NCBI GenBank assembly: GCA_016714045.1
Contig: JADJNY010000007.1
Span: 349,873-413,872, forward strand
Direction of reading: 5' to 3'
DNA: 64,000 bases
From: Planctomycetota bacterium
GTDB lineage: Bacteria; Planctomycetota; UBA1135; GCA-002686595
Part shown: piece after piece, positions 19,229 through 27,996 of the stretch
How positions within the stretch are numbered: the stretch's first letter is position 1
Layout of the letters: each line of letters starts with the position of its first letter
Translations under genes and position numbers: made by a program
Notes under the pieces: generated by a model
What the model was told of the DNA's origin: nothing
The model's input: the letters and a program-made list of their open reading frames with translations, nothing else
Databases searched by the model: none

Positions 19229-19813
19229 ATGGCATTCACGCTCCCCGACCTCCCGTACTCCCAGGACGCCCTCGCGCCGCACATCAGCGCCGAGACGCTC
19301 TCCTTCCACTACGGCAAGCACCACAAGAACTACGTCAACAAGCTGAACGAGCTCACCGCGACGTCGCCGCTCGCGAGCGAGAGCCTCGAGAACGTGATCA
19401 AGAAGGCGGGCCCCGGCCCGATCTTCAACAACGCCGCGCAGGTGTGGAACCACACCTTCTACTGAACTCGCCTCGCCGCGGGCGGCGGCGACGCGAAGGG
19501 CGACCTCGCGCAGGCGATCGACAAGAGCTTCGGCAGCTTCGACGAGTTCAAGAAGAAGATGACGACCTCGGCCGTCACGCTCTTCGGCAGCGGCTGGTCG
19601 TGGCTCGTGAAGAAGCCCGACGGCTCGCTCGCCATCGTCGAGACGAGCAACGCCGGTACGCCGATCACGGGCGCCGACGTTCCGCTGCTCACGTGCGACG
19701 TGTGGGAGCACGCGTACTACGTCGATCGCCGCAACGACCGCGCGGCGTACGTCGAGGCGTTCTGGAAGCTCGTGAACTGGGAGTTCGCGGCGAAGAACCT
19801 CGGCGCGCGCTGA
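19229..19813 (+). pseudogene. sodB: Iron superoxide dismutase, reading frame interrupted by TGA
   Basis: The 195-codon frame from ATG 19229 to the stop at 19811-19813 has the normal Fe/Mn-SOD length but contains TGA at codon 79 (19463-19465). All metal ligands are present: H27, H75 (WNHTFY), D157 and H161 (CDVWEHAYY). Family members read HTFYW-N-[SC]-L here; this sequence reads HTFY-stop-T-R-L. Restoring one G (TGG) and removing one C eight bases later gives W-N-S-L and leaves both flanks in frame, so two compensating indels explain it better than one substitution. It is either a real nonsense lesion or a sequencing error. The enzyme would convert superoxide to peroxide and oxygen. A strong terminator follows. 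Confidence 0.85.
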
Positions 19814-19846
19814 CCGGGGCCCGGCCCGCTCCGCCCCCGAACGAGA

Positions 19847-19882
19847 CCGAGCCGCGGCGCGCGCCGCGGCTCGGTTGCTTTT
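19847..19882 (+). terminator. Intrinsic terminator after the superoxide dismutase gene
   Basis: A perfect 28-base palindrome (19847-19874, half-site CCGAGCCGCGGCGC) is followed by TTGCTTTT. It lies 33 bases after the sod stop and before tRNA-Arg. Confidence 0.85.
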
Positions 19883-19915
19883 CCCGCCGCGCGCGCGAAG
19901 ATGAGCACCCCGCGC

Positions 19916-19991
19916 GCACCCGTAGCTCAATGGATAGAGCACTGGTCTTCGGAACCATAGGTTGTGGGTTCGAGTCCCCTCGGGTGCGCCA
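19916..19991 (+). tRNA. tRNA-Arg (anticodon TCG)
   Basis: 76 bases with encoded CCA. Acceptor GCACCCG pairs perfectly with CGGGTGC; D-arm GCTC/GAGC; anticodon loop CTTCGGA gives anticodon TCG (codon CGA); T-loop TTCGAGT. The outermost anticodon pair (C-T) and one T-stem pair (T-C) are mismatched, which is unusual but leaves the fold intact. Confidence 0.9.
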
Positions 19992-20120
19992 CCTCGCGTG
20001 CCCCGGCGCGCGCCCGCGCGTGGGGCGGTCCGCGGCTTCTTCCCGTTCCGGCGGCCGCCGGTGCCACCCGCGCGTCCCCCGGCTCATCCTCCGTGCCGTT
20101 CCGGCCGATCAGGTCCCCGC

Positions 20121-21608
20121 ATGAACCCGAACCGGATCGAGCCGAATGCGACGCGGGGAGGCGAACGCCTGACCGCGCTCGAGCTCGCCCTGCTCCTCGC
20201 CTGCGTCCTCGGCTGCCGGCTCCTCGCCATGCGGGCGTGCCCCGTCTACGACGACGCGTTCATCACGTATCGCTACGCGAAGAATCTCGCCGAGGGCGCT
20301 GGCATGGTCTTCAACCCCGGCGCCGCGTGGGAGCCCGTGCTCTGGACGACCACGCCGCTCTACGGGTTCGTGCTGGGCATGCTCGCGCACCTGCCGTTCG
20401 ACCTCGTCGACGTGTCGCGCGCCTTGAACATCGCGTGCGACGTCGCCTCCGCCGCGCTGATCGCGCGCGCCTTCGGCCTCCGGCGGCTCCCGGCGACGCT
20501 CGGCGTGCTCGCGTTTGCCGCGTTCCCGGAGCTCGCGCGCATCAGCGTCGGCGGCATGGAGGCGCCCGTGTTCGCGCTGCTCGCGCTCGCGGCGTCGAGC
20601 CTCCTCTTCGCGGGCCGCGTCGCGTGGGCGGGCGTGTTCGCCGCGCTCGCGTGCACGGTGCGGCCCGAGGGCGTGCTGCTCGTCGGCGTCTGCGGGCTCG
20701 AGCTCCTGCGCCGGCCGCGCGCGTTGCTCGCGTTCGGCGTGCCCGTCGCCGCGATCGGCCTCGCGACCATCGCCATCCTGAACCGCGCCTACGGGTTCCC
20801 GATCCCGCAGTCCGTGCTGGCGAAGTCGCACATGAAGGCCGGAGCGTGGGAGCGCGTCGAACCCATCCTGTCGCAGTCGTTCGCGCCGCACGCGCTGATG
20901 TGGATCGCGTTCCCGATCGCGTTGCTCGGCTTCGTCGAGCTCCTCCGCCGACCCGGTCCGCTGCGCTCGTTCGTCGCGTTCGGCCTCGCGATCACGGCAA
21001 GCTACCTCACCGCGCGGCCGCACGTGTGGGGGTGGTACTTCTACGTCCCGCTCGCGAGCACGCTCCTCGCGCTCGCGGCCGGATGCGAGGTCGTCTTCGA
21101 GCGCTGGCTGCGGGCCCGTGCGAGCTGGATCGAGCTCCGCGCCCCGCGCGTGTTCGCGCCCGTGGCACTCGCGGGCGTCGCGATCGTGAGCCTTTCCTGG
21201 CCGACGCCGGTGACGAGCCGTGTCTACGCGCCGATGCACGCCTGGGCCCGCGCGGTCTCGGCGCGCGAGCCCGAGGCACGCATCCTCGCGTCGGACATCG
21301 GTGCGATCGGCTGGGCCTGGGACGGGACGGTGCTCGACAGCGAAGGCCTGACCTGGCCGCCCGCGCTCGACTACCCGCACCCGAACGCGATCATCCGCCA
21401 GTGGAAGCCCGAGTACCTGCTCGTCGTGGCGGAGCGCGATCGCGTGGCGCCGCTCTACGCGGACACCGAACTCCTCGCGCAGTACGAGCCGATCGAGCGG
21501 TTCAGCCCCAGCGGAGCGCGCGAGCTCGTGCCGGCGCTCGAGACGCTCCCGTCGCAGTGGGCGCAGGACTACCTCGTCTACCGTCGCAGAGACGTCGCAC
21601 CGCGCTGA
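20121..21608 (+). CDS. Polytopic membrane protein, GT-C arabinofuranosyl/mannosyltransferase-like
   Basis: 495 residues from ATG 20121. After the first helix comes CPVYDDAFITYRYAKNLAEG, then GMVFNPG and WEPVLWTTTPLYG. This DD-x-[FY]-I-[ST]-[FY]-R-Y-A-x-N-L block is typical of GT-C envelope transferases that use polyprenyl-phosphate sugars (AftB-like and relatives). About ten membrane segments follow, and a C-terminal periplasmic domain has SDIGAIGWAWDG and LDSEGLTWP. Acceptor unknown. The gene begins 129 bases after tRNA-Arg and converges on btuC, with 9 bases between the two stop codons. Confidence 0.7.
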   Translation: MNPNRIEPNATRGGERLTALELALLLACVLGCRLLAMRACPVYDDAFITYRYAKNLAEGAGMVFNPGAAWEPVLWTTTPLYGFVLGMLAHLPFDLVDVSRALNIACDVASAALIARAFGLRRLPATLGVLAFAAFPELARISVGGMEAPVFALLALAASSLLFAGRVAWAGVFAALACTVRPEGVLLVGVCGLELLRRPRALLAFGVPVAAIGLATIAILNRAYGFPIPQSVLAKSHMKAGAWERVEPILSQSFAPHALMWIAFPIALLGFVELLRRPGPLRSFVAFGLAITASYLTARPHVWGWYFYVPLASTLLALAAGCEVVFERWLRARASWIELRAPRVFAPVALAGVAIVSLSWPTPVTSRVYAPMHAWARAVSAREPEARILASDIGAIGWAWDGTVLDSEGLTWPPALDYPHPNAIIRQWKPEYLLVVAERDRVAPLYADTELLAQYEPIERFSPSGARELVPALETLPSQWAQDYLVYRRRDVAPR

Positions 21609-21617
21609 GACGGAACG

Positions 21618-22691
21618 TTACCAGAGCGCGATCTCGCGCTGCTTGCGCCAGAGGAGCCAGACGAAGAACGGGCCGCCGACGAGCGACATGACGACGCCCG
21701 GCGCGAGCTGATCCGCGAAGCAGACGACCTGCAGCAGGTCCGCGCCGCACAGGAACGCGGCGCCGGCGAGCGCGGACAGCACGAGCAGCGGACGGTGCGT
21801 CGTGACGCCCGCGAGTCGCAGGAGGTGCGGCACGACGAGCCCGACGAAGGCGATCTGTCCCGCGACGGCGACGGCTGCGGCGGTGCAGAGCATCGCGCAG
21901 ACGAACGCGACCCGGCGAACGCGCCGCGTGTCCACGCCGAGTTGACGCGCGTCTTCCTCGCCCGCCTGGAGCAGGTCGAGCTCCCAGCCGATGCGCGGCG
22001 CGATCGCGAAGCACGGCGCGGCGAGCAACCACACGACGGCGACGTGCCACGGGCCGCGATCGACGAGCGTGCCGAGGTTCCACGCGAGGAGACTGCGCAT
22101 CGCATCCCAGCGATCGAGCAGGAGCTGCTGCAGCAGGCTGAGCACGCCGCCGAGGAACGTGTTCATCGCGAGGCCCACCAAGAGGAGCGCGGGCACGGAG
22201 AGGTGTCCGCGCGTCGCGGCGACGGAGTGGACGAACGCGCCCACCGCCAACGCCGCGCCGAACGCGAACAGGGGCACGAGCCACACGCCGGTCGTGTTGG
22301 CGACGCCCGACGCGGAGCCGAGGACGCCGAGCCCCGCGGCGAGGGCGACGGCGGTCGCCGCGCCGACGCTCGCACCCGTGGTGATCCCGAGGACGGACGG
22401 CGACGCGAGCGCGTTGCGGAAGAGCCCTTGCAGCAGCGCGCCGGCGAACGCGAGCGCGGCGCCGACGCCCGCCGCCGTCCCAGCGCGCCACGCCCGCATC
22501 GCGAGCAGGGCTTCGCCGGTCGCGTCGTCCTGATCGCGCAGGCCGAACCACGCGGCGAACGCGTGGAGCCCGCGCACCGGATCCGTTCGCGCCGAGGCGC
22601 TCCCGTAGACGAGGAACGCGACGACGATCGCGACGAGCCCGAGCGCGAGCACGATGCCGAGCCCCCGCGACCCCAGACGCGAGCGCGTCAC
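21618..22691 (-). CDS. btuC: FecCD/BtuC-family ABC transporter permease, probably for cobalamin
   Basis: 357 residues from a GTG start at 22691 with GGAG 10-13 bases upstream. Longer in-frame starts would translate the riboswitch aptamer and are rejected. About ten membrane helices are seen, with family blocks AGALLQGLFRNALASPSVLG, TTGASVGAATAVAL, GVVMSLVGGPFFVWLLWR and the cytoplasmic coupling-loop block ARQLGVD. FecCD permeases form dimers with an ATPase and a binding protein to import cobalamin, haem or siderophores. The cobalamin riboswitch immediately upstream makes vitamin B12 or a precursor the likely substrate. No btuD or btuF gene is adjacent, so partners must be elsewhere. Confidence 0.85.
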   Translation of the reverse strand: MTRSRLGSRGLGIVLALGLVAIVVAFLVYGSASARTDPVRGLHAFAAWFGLRDQDDATGEALLAMRAWRAGTAAGVGAALAFAGALLQGLFRNALASPSVLGITTGASVGAATAVALAAGLGVLGSASGVANTTGVWLVPLFAFGAALAVGAFVHSVAATRGHLSVPALLLVGLAMNTFLGGVLSLLQQLLLDRWDAMRSLLAWNLGTLVDRGPWHVAVVWLLAAPCFAIAPRIGWELDLLQAGEEDARQLGVDTRRVRRVAFVCAMLCTAAAVAVAGQIAFVGLVVPHLLRLAGVTTHRPLLVLSALAGAAFLCGADLLQVVCFADQLAPGVVMSLVGGPFFVWLLWRKQREIALW

Positions 22692-22774
22692 GTCCGCGGA
22701 CTCCGGGCGAAGCGCGTGCGGGTGCGGCGGGGGGGGAGTTGGAGCATGGGGGACCTTGCGACCGAAGGCGTGGG

Positions 22775-22935
22775 GGCGGCACGTCGCGGGCATCCCGACT
22801 CGCGCCTCGCGGCGCACACGGTTGCGGGCCAGCTCCGGACTCCCACCGGATTTCCCCGACGACGGGCCCATGCTCCCCGGCGCGTGCGGGTGCTGTCAAC
22901 GGATCTCGGGACGGCGGCGCGCGGCACCTCGCGGG
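22775..22935 (-). promoter_or_regulatory. Cobalamin (adenosylcobalamin) riboswitch
   Basis: Read on minus, the region contains the aptamer core in order: GGTGCC (22928-22923), GGGGAAATCCGGTGGGAGTC, then CCGGAGCTGGCCCGC, AACCGTG, and the B12-box-like GAGTCGGGATGCCCGC (about 22798-22783). These match the conserved blocks of the B12 riboswitch family (GGGAA, CCGGTG-GA-TCCGG, CCCGC-ACTGT, AGTC-GGA-GCC). The outer P1/P2 borders are approximate. It ends about 85 bases before the btuC GTG and would lower btuC expression when cobalamin is abundant. It overlaps the region upstream of divergent nnrE. Confidence 0.9.
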
Positions 22936-22988
22936 GAACGAGCGACGTCCTCCTTGGAGGAGCTCTGGCCCGAGGTGAGACTCGCGGC

Positions 22989-23729
22989 ATGGAAATCCGA
23001 CCTGGCGCCAGCAACCACGCGCTCTCCGCGGCGGCGCTGCGCGAACTCGATCGTCGCGCCGTCTCCGAGTACGGCCTCCCCGAGCGCGTCCTCCTCGAGC
23101 ACGCGGGGGCGGGAGCCGCGAACGAGCTCCTCGCGCGGTTCGCACGCGAGGGGCGCGCGCTGGAACGCGTCGCCGTTCTCTGCGGCTCCGGCAACAACGG
23201 CGGCGACGGCGCGGTCCTCGCGCGCTGGCTCGACGCCGCGGGAGCGACCGTCCACGTGCTCGTCACGGTGCCCTTCGAGGCCCTGCGAGGCGAAGCGCGC
23301 GCCGCGCACGCGGCACTGCATTGCGGCGGCATCGCGGCGGCTTACGCCCCCGATTTCGCCGTCGTCCGCGCGGAACTCGCGCGCTGCACGACGCTCGTCG
23401 ATGCGCTCCTCGGGACCGGTTCGCGCGGCGCCCCGCGCGAACCCAGCGCGAGTTGGATCCGCGCGCTCGCTGCGCGTCGATCCGAAGGGGCGTTCGTCGC
23501 CGCGCTCGATGTCCCTTCCGGCTTCGACGCGGACACGGGCGAGCCCGCGCTCCCGACCGTCGAGGCGGACCTGACCCTCAGCTTTGCAGCGCCGAAGCTC
23601 GGGTTCGCGAAGCCCGGTGCGCGCCGGTGGCTGGGCGAGACGATCGTGCTCCCGATCGGCGTTCCGCGCGTGGCCTACGCCGGTCTCTCGGCGGCTCCGG
23701 AGAGCGGCCCACCCGCAAGCTCGGGCTGA
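22989..23729 (+). CDS. nnrE: NAD(P)H-hydrate epimerase (YjeF N-terminal domain)
   Basis: 246 residues from ATG 22989, preceded by GAGGTGAG. The Rossmann-like YjeF_N fold is recognised by LLEHAGAGAANELL, the signature VLCGSGNNGGDGAVLARWL (phosphate-binding loop), VDALLGTGSRGAPREP, ALDVPSGFDADTGE and LSFAAPKLGF. These correspond to the blocks of NAD(P)HX epimerases, which repair hydrated NAD(P)H by equilibrating the S and R forms. Only the epimerase half is present; the ADP/ATP-dependent dehydratase domain often fused to it is missing and must be separate. It is transcribed divergently from btuC. Confidence 0.9.
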   Translation: MEIRPGASNHALSAAALRELDRRAVSEYGLPERVLLEHAGAGAANELLARFAREGRALERVAVLCGSGNNGGDGAVLARWLDAAGATVHVLVTVPFEALRGEARAAHAALHCGGIAAAYAPDFAVVRAELARCTTLVDALLGTGSRGAPREPSASWIRALAARRSEGAFVAALDVPSGFDADTGEPALPTVEADLTLSFAAPKLGFAKPGARRWLGETIVLPIGVPRVAYAGLSAAPESGPPASSG

Positions 23730-24158
23730 GCGGACACCCCGGCCGCGGGGGGCGTCGAGCCCCGTTCCCCGGGTTTTCGGATACCTCGAACGCGCGTCTG
23801 GAAGCCCGGTTCGCCCCCCTGCCGGGCGGGACGGTGAGGCCTGGCCGATCCCACGCGGAGGGACGTGGGGGCGAAATCGGGCGCACGATGCACCTCGCCA
23901 GGCGGGAGTCGGGACCGGAAAGGCGTTCCGACGGGAGCGCAGTCGTCGTGCACGCCCCTCCCCGCGTTCCCTACGGGATGGTAAGGTTTCTTTGTCAGCT
24001 CGTGGAACCGGGGCGGGATCCGCCTCCGTCCAAGGGCTGGCGCCGTTCGGCAGGAATGGGCACGTCGGAGTCCTCGCGAGGGCTGCGTCGTGAGTCGTGC
24101 CGGCGGACTCCCTAGTACTAGGTTCTCTTCACATTCCGAAACCCATCAGGAGATCGTA
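23730..24158. promoter_or_regulatory. Long leader with a perfect 12-bp palindrome upstream of an exported-protein gene
   Basis: 429 bases without a credible gene. CCTAGTACTAGG at 24111-24122 is a perfect palindrome, unusually AT-rich for this sequence, 36 bases before the start codon at 24159. A ribosome-binding CAGGAGAT follows at 24147-24154. This looks like an operator or promoter element, but no defined -35/-10 pair was found. Confidence 0.4.
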
Positions 24159-25697
24159 ATGCTTCGTTCTTCGATCTACACAGCGAGCGTTCTGGCCCTC
24201 TCGGCGGCCGCGTTCGCTCAAAAGCAGGAGCTGCGTCGCTTCGAGCGCGTCACGGGCCCGGTCAAAAACGCCGGCGTCTACCACCTCAACACGGGGACGT
24301 GGACGCGCGGTGCGGCGGCTCAGCTGGCCGCTGGCGCGGGCAGCGATGTCGTCTACTGCAACACGACGGATTCCGGTTACTACGGCGGCACGAACACGGG
24401 TGAGACGTGGACGGCCTCGGGTCGTCTCCCGAGCCTCACCTCGCCCGGCACCGTTTGGAACTCGACCGCGGCGCCCGTTGGCTCGGTCCCCGGCTCGGCC
24501 GCGGGCTGCGCGAACAGCTACACGATCGACGGCTTCCAGATCGCGTACTGCACCGAGCAGATCGGTGTGGGCACGTCGATGACGGTCGCCTTCTACCAGT
24601 CGTGGATCCCGACGTGCACGACGCCCGTCGTCGCTCCGCCGACCGGTGGCCCCTTCAACATCACGGGTCTGCCGGGCCGCCCGGCGACGGTTGCGAACGC
24701 CTGCTGGTTCGTGACGATCGACCTCGCCGGCGCGACGGCGAGCTTCAACATGCTCGCCGACGGTGACGGTGCGTACGGCGCGAACACGGACGACGCGTTC
24801 GCCTGGACGTTCACGTTCCCGAGCGTCACGAGCACGACGAACCAGGCCGGCCCGCTCCTCTCGGGCTGCCCCTCGGACGGCACGGGCCCCGCGCACAACG
24901 GCATCGGCTGGATGCAGTTCCCGCCCGCCGTGACGACGGAAGCCGCCGGCTACGACGGCACGCGCTTCGACGGTCCGTCGGGCGCGCTCGCCCCGACGTA
25001 CCCGGGCAACGGCGCGGTCGGTCTCCCGATCCCGGCCGGCGAAGACGGAACGGACGCGATCGGCGACGACGCCATGCGCATCGAGTTCGCCGCGGCTCCG
25101 GCCAACAACGGCTGCTACTTCTTCGGTGGTCCCATCGGTTCTGGCGGCACCAACGACGGCCCGTACTCGAACTTCTACATGGAGCTCTACGCGAAGACTG
25201 TCTGCGCGCCGCCGCCCCCGGGCCTCGCGTACTGCGCCGGTGACGGCGTCGACGTGAACGTCACGACGCCCTGCCCCTGCTCCAACTTCGGCGCGGTCGG
25301 CAATGGTTGCGCGAGCTCCTTCAACGCGGCCGGTGCGAACATCACCGCCTCGGGCCAGGTCGCTCTCGACAACGTCGTGCTGCAGGGCTCGGGCATGAAC
25401 GCCACGGGCAACAGCATCTTCCTCAAGGGCGACACGGACGACCTCGGCGGCGTGGTCTTCGGTGACGGCGTCCGCTGCGCGGTCGGCACGCTGATCCGCC
25501 TCCGCACGGTTCCGCTGGTTGCCGGTACCTCGGCCTTCCCCGACTCGACCCAGACGATCACGCTGTCCGCCCGTGGCGGCACGCCGGTCGGCTCGGGCCT
25601 GACGGGCTACTACACGGTGTACTACCGCAACGCGGCCGCGGCGTTCTGCCCGCCCGGCACGTTCAACACCGCGAACGGCTACAAGGTCACCTGGTGA
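24159..25697 (+). CDS. Exported protein with the shared Cys-rich C-terminal tail domain
   Basis: 512 residues, ATG 24159 with CAGGAGAT upstream. Signal peptide MLRSSIYTASVLALSAAAFA, cleaved near AFA-QK. The middle (residues 25-350) is Gly/Thr/Asn-rich and beta-like, with scattered Cys, and is not assignable to a known family. The last 155 residues form a tail seen in three other proteins of this window: YCAGDG, CPCSNFG, GNGCASS, VVFGDGVRC, FPDS, TLSARG, YYTVYYRN, FCPPGTFN and a terminal VTW. The tail may serve cell-surface sorting or anchoring, by analogy with other repeated C-terminal domains; that is inference. A strong terminator follows, suggesting a single, well-expressed gene. Confidence 0.75.
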   Translation: MLRSSIYTASVLALSAAAFAQKQELRRFERVTGPVKNAGVYHLNTGTWTRGAAAQLAAGAGSDVVYCNTTDSGYYGGTNTGETWTASGRLPSLTSPGTVWNSTAAPVGSVPGSAAGCANSYTIDGFQIAYCTEQIGVGTSMTVAFYQSWIPTCTTPVVAPPTGGPFNITGLPGRPATVANACWFVTIDLAGATASFNMLADGDGAYGANTDDAFAWTFTFPSVTSTTNQAGPLLSGCPSDGTGPAHNGIGWMQFPPAVTTEAAGYDGTRFDGPSGALAPTYPGNGAVGLPIPAGEDGTDAIGDDAMRIEFAAAPANNGCYFFGGPIGSGGTNDGPYSNFYMELYAKTVCAPPPPGLAYCAGDGVDVNVTTPCPCSNFGAVGNGCASSFNAAGANITASGQVALDNVVLQGSGMNATGNSIFLKGDTDDLGGVVFGDGVRCAVGTLIRLRTVPLVAGTSAFPDSTQTITLSARGGTPVGSGLTGYYTVYYRNAAAAFCPPGTFNTANGYKVTW

Positions 25698-25733
25698 TCG
25701 CAGGGCCGACGCGTTCGGCCTGAAGCAACAAGA

Positions 25734-25764
25734 GGTGGCGCCCCGAGCGGGCGCCACCTTTTTT
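25734..25764 (+). terminator. Intrinsic terminator
   Basis: A perfect 10-base stem GGTGGCGCCC/GGGCGCCACC around a 5-base loop (CGAGC) is followed by TTTTTT, 37 bases after the stop of the exported-protein gene. Confidence 0.92.
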
Positions 25765-25891
25765 CGTATCGACGCGCCGCTCGAAGCGTTGGGGCGCGCG
25801 CAGGTGACGGGCCGAGCCGGCACGTTTCGCGGCGGGTGCGAGTGCTCTTCGCGATGAGCACGCGGGCAGCGTGCCGGTCCGCCGCGCGGCC

Positions 25892-27996
25892 TCAGCGCCC
25901 GAGCAGCTCCGCGCGCAGGGCCGTCGCGCGCGGATCGTCGCTCGTCTTGGGCAGGAACGCGTCGAGGCGCTCCGCGGCTTCACTCGCCCGCCCCGACGCA
26001 CGCAGGGCGAAGACGAGTCCTCGCACGGCCTCGAAGTACCAGCCCTCCGCGTCGGGCGTCGGCTGCGCGGCGAGCGCGCGCTCGAACGGCGCGACGGCCT
26101 CGGCCGGCCGCTGCGCTTCGAGCGCGACCCGGCCCATCGAGAACGGGACGGCGAACCGGAGCTCGGTGTCGAGCGTCCGCTCGCTCGTGCGTTGGAGCGC
26201 TTCGCGAGCGGCAGCGAGTGCGGCCGCCTGGTCCTCGGCGCGCGCGCCGCTCGCACGCAAGCGCTCGTACCGGTGGAAGTGCACTCGGCTCTCGTCGAAG
26301 GGTCCCTGCGCCGAGTGCGGCAGCGCCGCTCCGATCTTGCGGGCGAGGGCTATCGCTTCGTCGAAGTCCTCGCGCGCGAGAAGGAGCTGGAGCAGACGCT
26401 CGGCGCCGCTCGGCGCGAGCCGCACGTCGAGCTCGACGGCGCGCCGCAGGCTCTGCACGCCTTCCTCCTCGCGACCGAGGCCGAGCAGCGCGAGCCCCAG
26501 TCCCTCGTGCGCGAGCGCGAGGCCGGGGCGCTCCTCCGTCGCGGCATGGAACGCATTCGCCGCCTCGACGAAATCGCCGCGGTCCTGCGCGAGCTTGCCG
26601 AGCAGGAACCAGCCCTGCGCGTCCGAGCGGTCGATGGCGCGAGGAACGCTTCCGACGAACACGGCGAGCCCCGCGGCGGCGGCGCCGGAGACGAGCACGG
26701 ACCGCACTCGGCCGGCGCGCCACGCGTCGAGCGCCCAGACGCAGGCGTACGCGGCGAGGATCGCGAGCGCGGGCACGACGGGGATGCGGAAACGCCCGCA
26801 GACGAAGAACGCGACCACCGTGCCGCAGTAAACCGGCACGAAGAGCAGGAGCGGAGCCGCGCCCACAACCTGCGCCGCGCGAGCACGAGACCGACCAACG
26901 CGAGCGGAGCGAGCACGCCGAAGGTCAAGGGCAGCCACCGCAGCATCGGCGCGTACCGCAGCGCGAAGAAGCGCTCGTCGACGTTGTTGCCGAGCTCCCA
27001 GTCCGTCCAGAAGAGGCGCAGCTTCCATGCGAGGAGCCGAAGCGCCGCCATCGGCTCCTCCGCCATCCATCTCAGCGCGTTCTCGGTGTAGTAGGCCGAC
27101 ACTTCACTCGGACGGAGCGCGCGTCCGCGCGCGCGCTCCGCGATCGCGATCGCGTCGTGGTAGCCGCCCCACCAATCCCCGCGCGTGCCGGGGACGATCG
27201 CCGTCGAGCCGTCCGACGACGGGTTGTTCCCGATGTAGAAGTTCACGCCGCCCTGGGAGCTCACGAGCACCGTGTCGCCGCCGACGACCCGGTTGTAGAG
27301 CGTGACCGGTGCGAGCAACGCCGCGACGCCGAGGACGAGCGCCGCCGCGCGGGCGACGCGGAGCCTCCCTTCGCCCGCCTGGCTGCACGCCCAGAGCGCC
27401 ACGAGCGGTACGAAGGCGAGCACGTTGGGACGCACGAGCGCCGCCGCGCCCCACGCACCGCCCGCCACGGCGAAGTCGAGCGGGCGTCGCGTGCGTCCGG
27501 CCACCAGCGTGCGCTCGATCGCGACGAGGTCGAACAGGACCTCGAGCACGGGCAGGAGCAACTCACCCTCGAAGTAGATCGACATCCAGTACGTGGCCGC
27601 GGCCGCGCTGGCGACGAGTCCGACGCGCCGGTCGAAGACGAGCGCTCCGATCCGGTTCACGAGAGCGACGGAGAGCGTGCCCAGCACGGCTTGGATGAGC
27701 CGGGGGACGAGCAGGTCCTCGCCGAAGACGCGGAAAGAGAGCCCGAGGAACCACGGGTAGAGCGGCGCGCGGAAGAACGGTCCCGGCTGATAGTCCTCGC
27801 CGCGCGCGAAGGCGCGCGCCCACTCGACGTGGTAGAGCGCATCCATCTGCGGATGGTCGAACAGCGGGCTCGAGCGCGACGAAAGGACGTACGCGACGCG
27901 CAGAGCGAGCGCGGCGAGGCAGACGATCGCGAGCCACACGCGCGCGCGGCGCGGTTCGACGTCGAGCGGCCCCGCGGGCGAACGCTCAACGTCCAT
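25892..27996 (-). pseudogene. GT-C membrane glycosyltransferase fused to a TPR domain, frameshifted
   Basis: Two frames together make one protein of about 700 residues. From ATG 27996 the first 370 residues are a GT-C enzyme: ALRVAYVLSSRSSPLFDHPQ, then MDALYHVEWARAFARGEDY, PGPFFRAPLYPWFLG, VNFYIGNNP, and many helices. Near 26869-26889, in a GCGCGCGG run, the frame changes by one missing base. The next frame continues with more helices (LLLFVPVYCGTVVAFFV, FRIPVVPALAILAAYACVW) and then about 260 residues of TPR-like helices (WFLLGKLAQDRGDFVEAANA, AHEGLGLALLGLGREEEGVQ) to the stop at 25892. The lesion may be real or a sequencing error. The start overlaps the upstream sulfatase-like gene by 11 bases, so they are co-transcribed. 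Confidence 0.75.

Noticed and set aside
19463..19465. UGA reassigned to tryptophan.
   Set aside because: TGA ends many intact genes in the window and Trp is encoded by TGG elsewhere.
19463..19495. Selenocysteine-type readthrough in the superoxide dismutase: a 7-bp hairpin (TCGCCGC/GCGGCGA, loop GGGCG) begins about 7 bases after the TGA.
   Set aside because: Such stems arise easily in sequence this GC-rich, the residue expected is Trp not Cys, and the two-indel explanation restores the family motif exactly.
22691..22871. Longer N-terminus for btuC from ATG 22871 or 22793.
   Set aside because: These codons lie in the cobalamin riboswitch and its expression platform and encode Arg/Pro-rich sequence unlike FecCD proteins.
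23730..24158. Sigma-54 promoter (TGGCAC-N-TTGC) for the exported tail-domain gene or other genes.
   Set aside because: No intergenic region I read contained both -24 and -12 elements at the required spacing.
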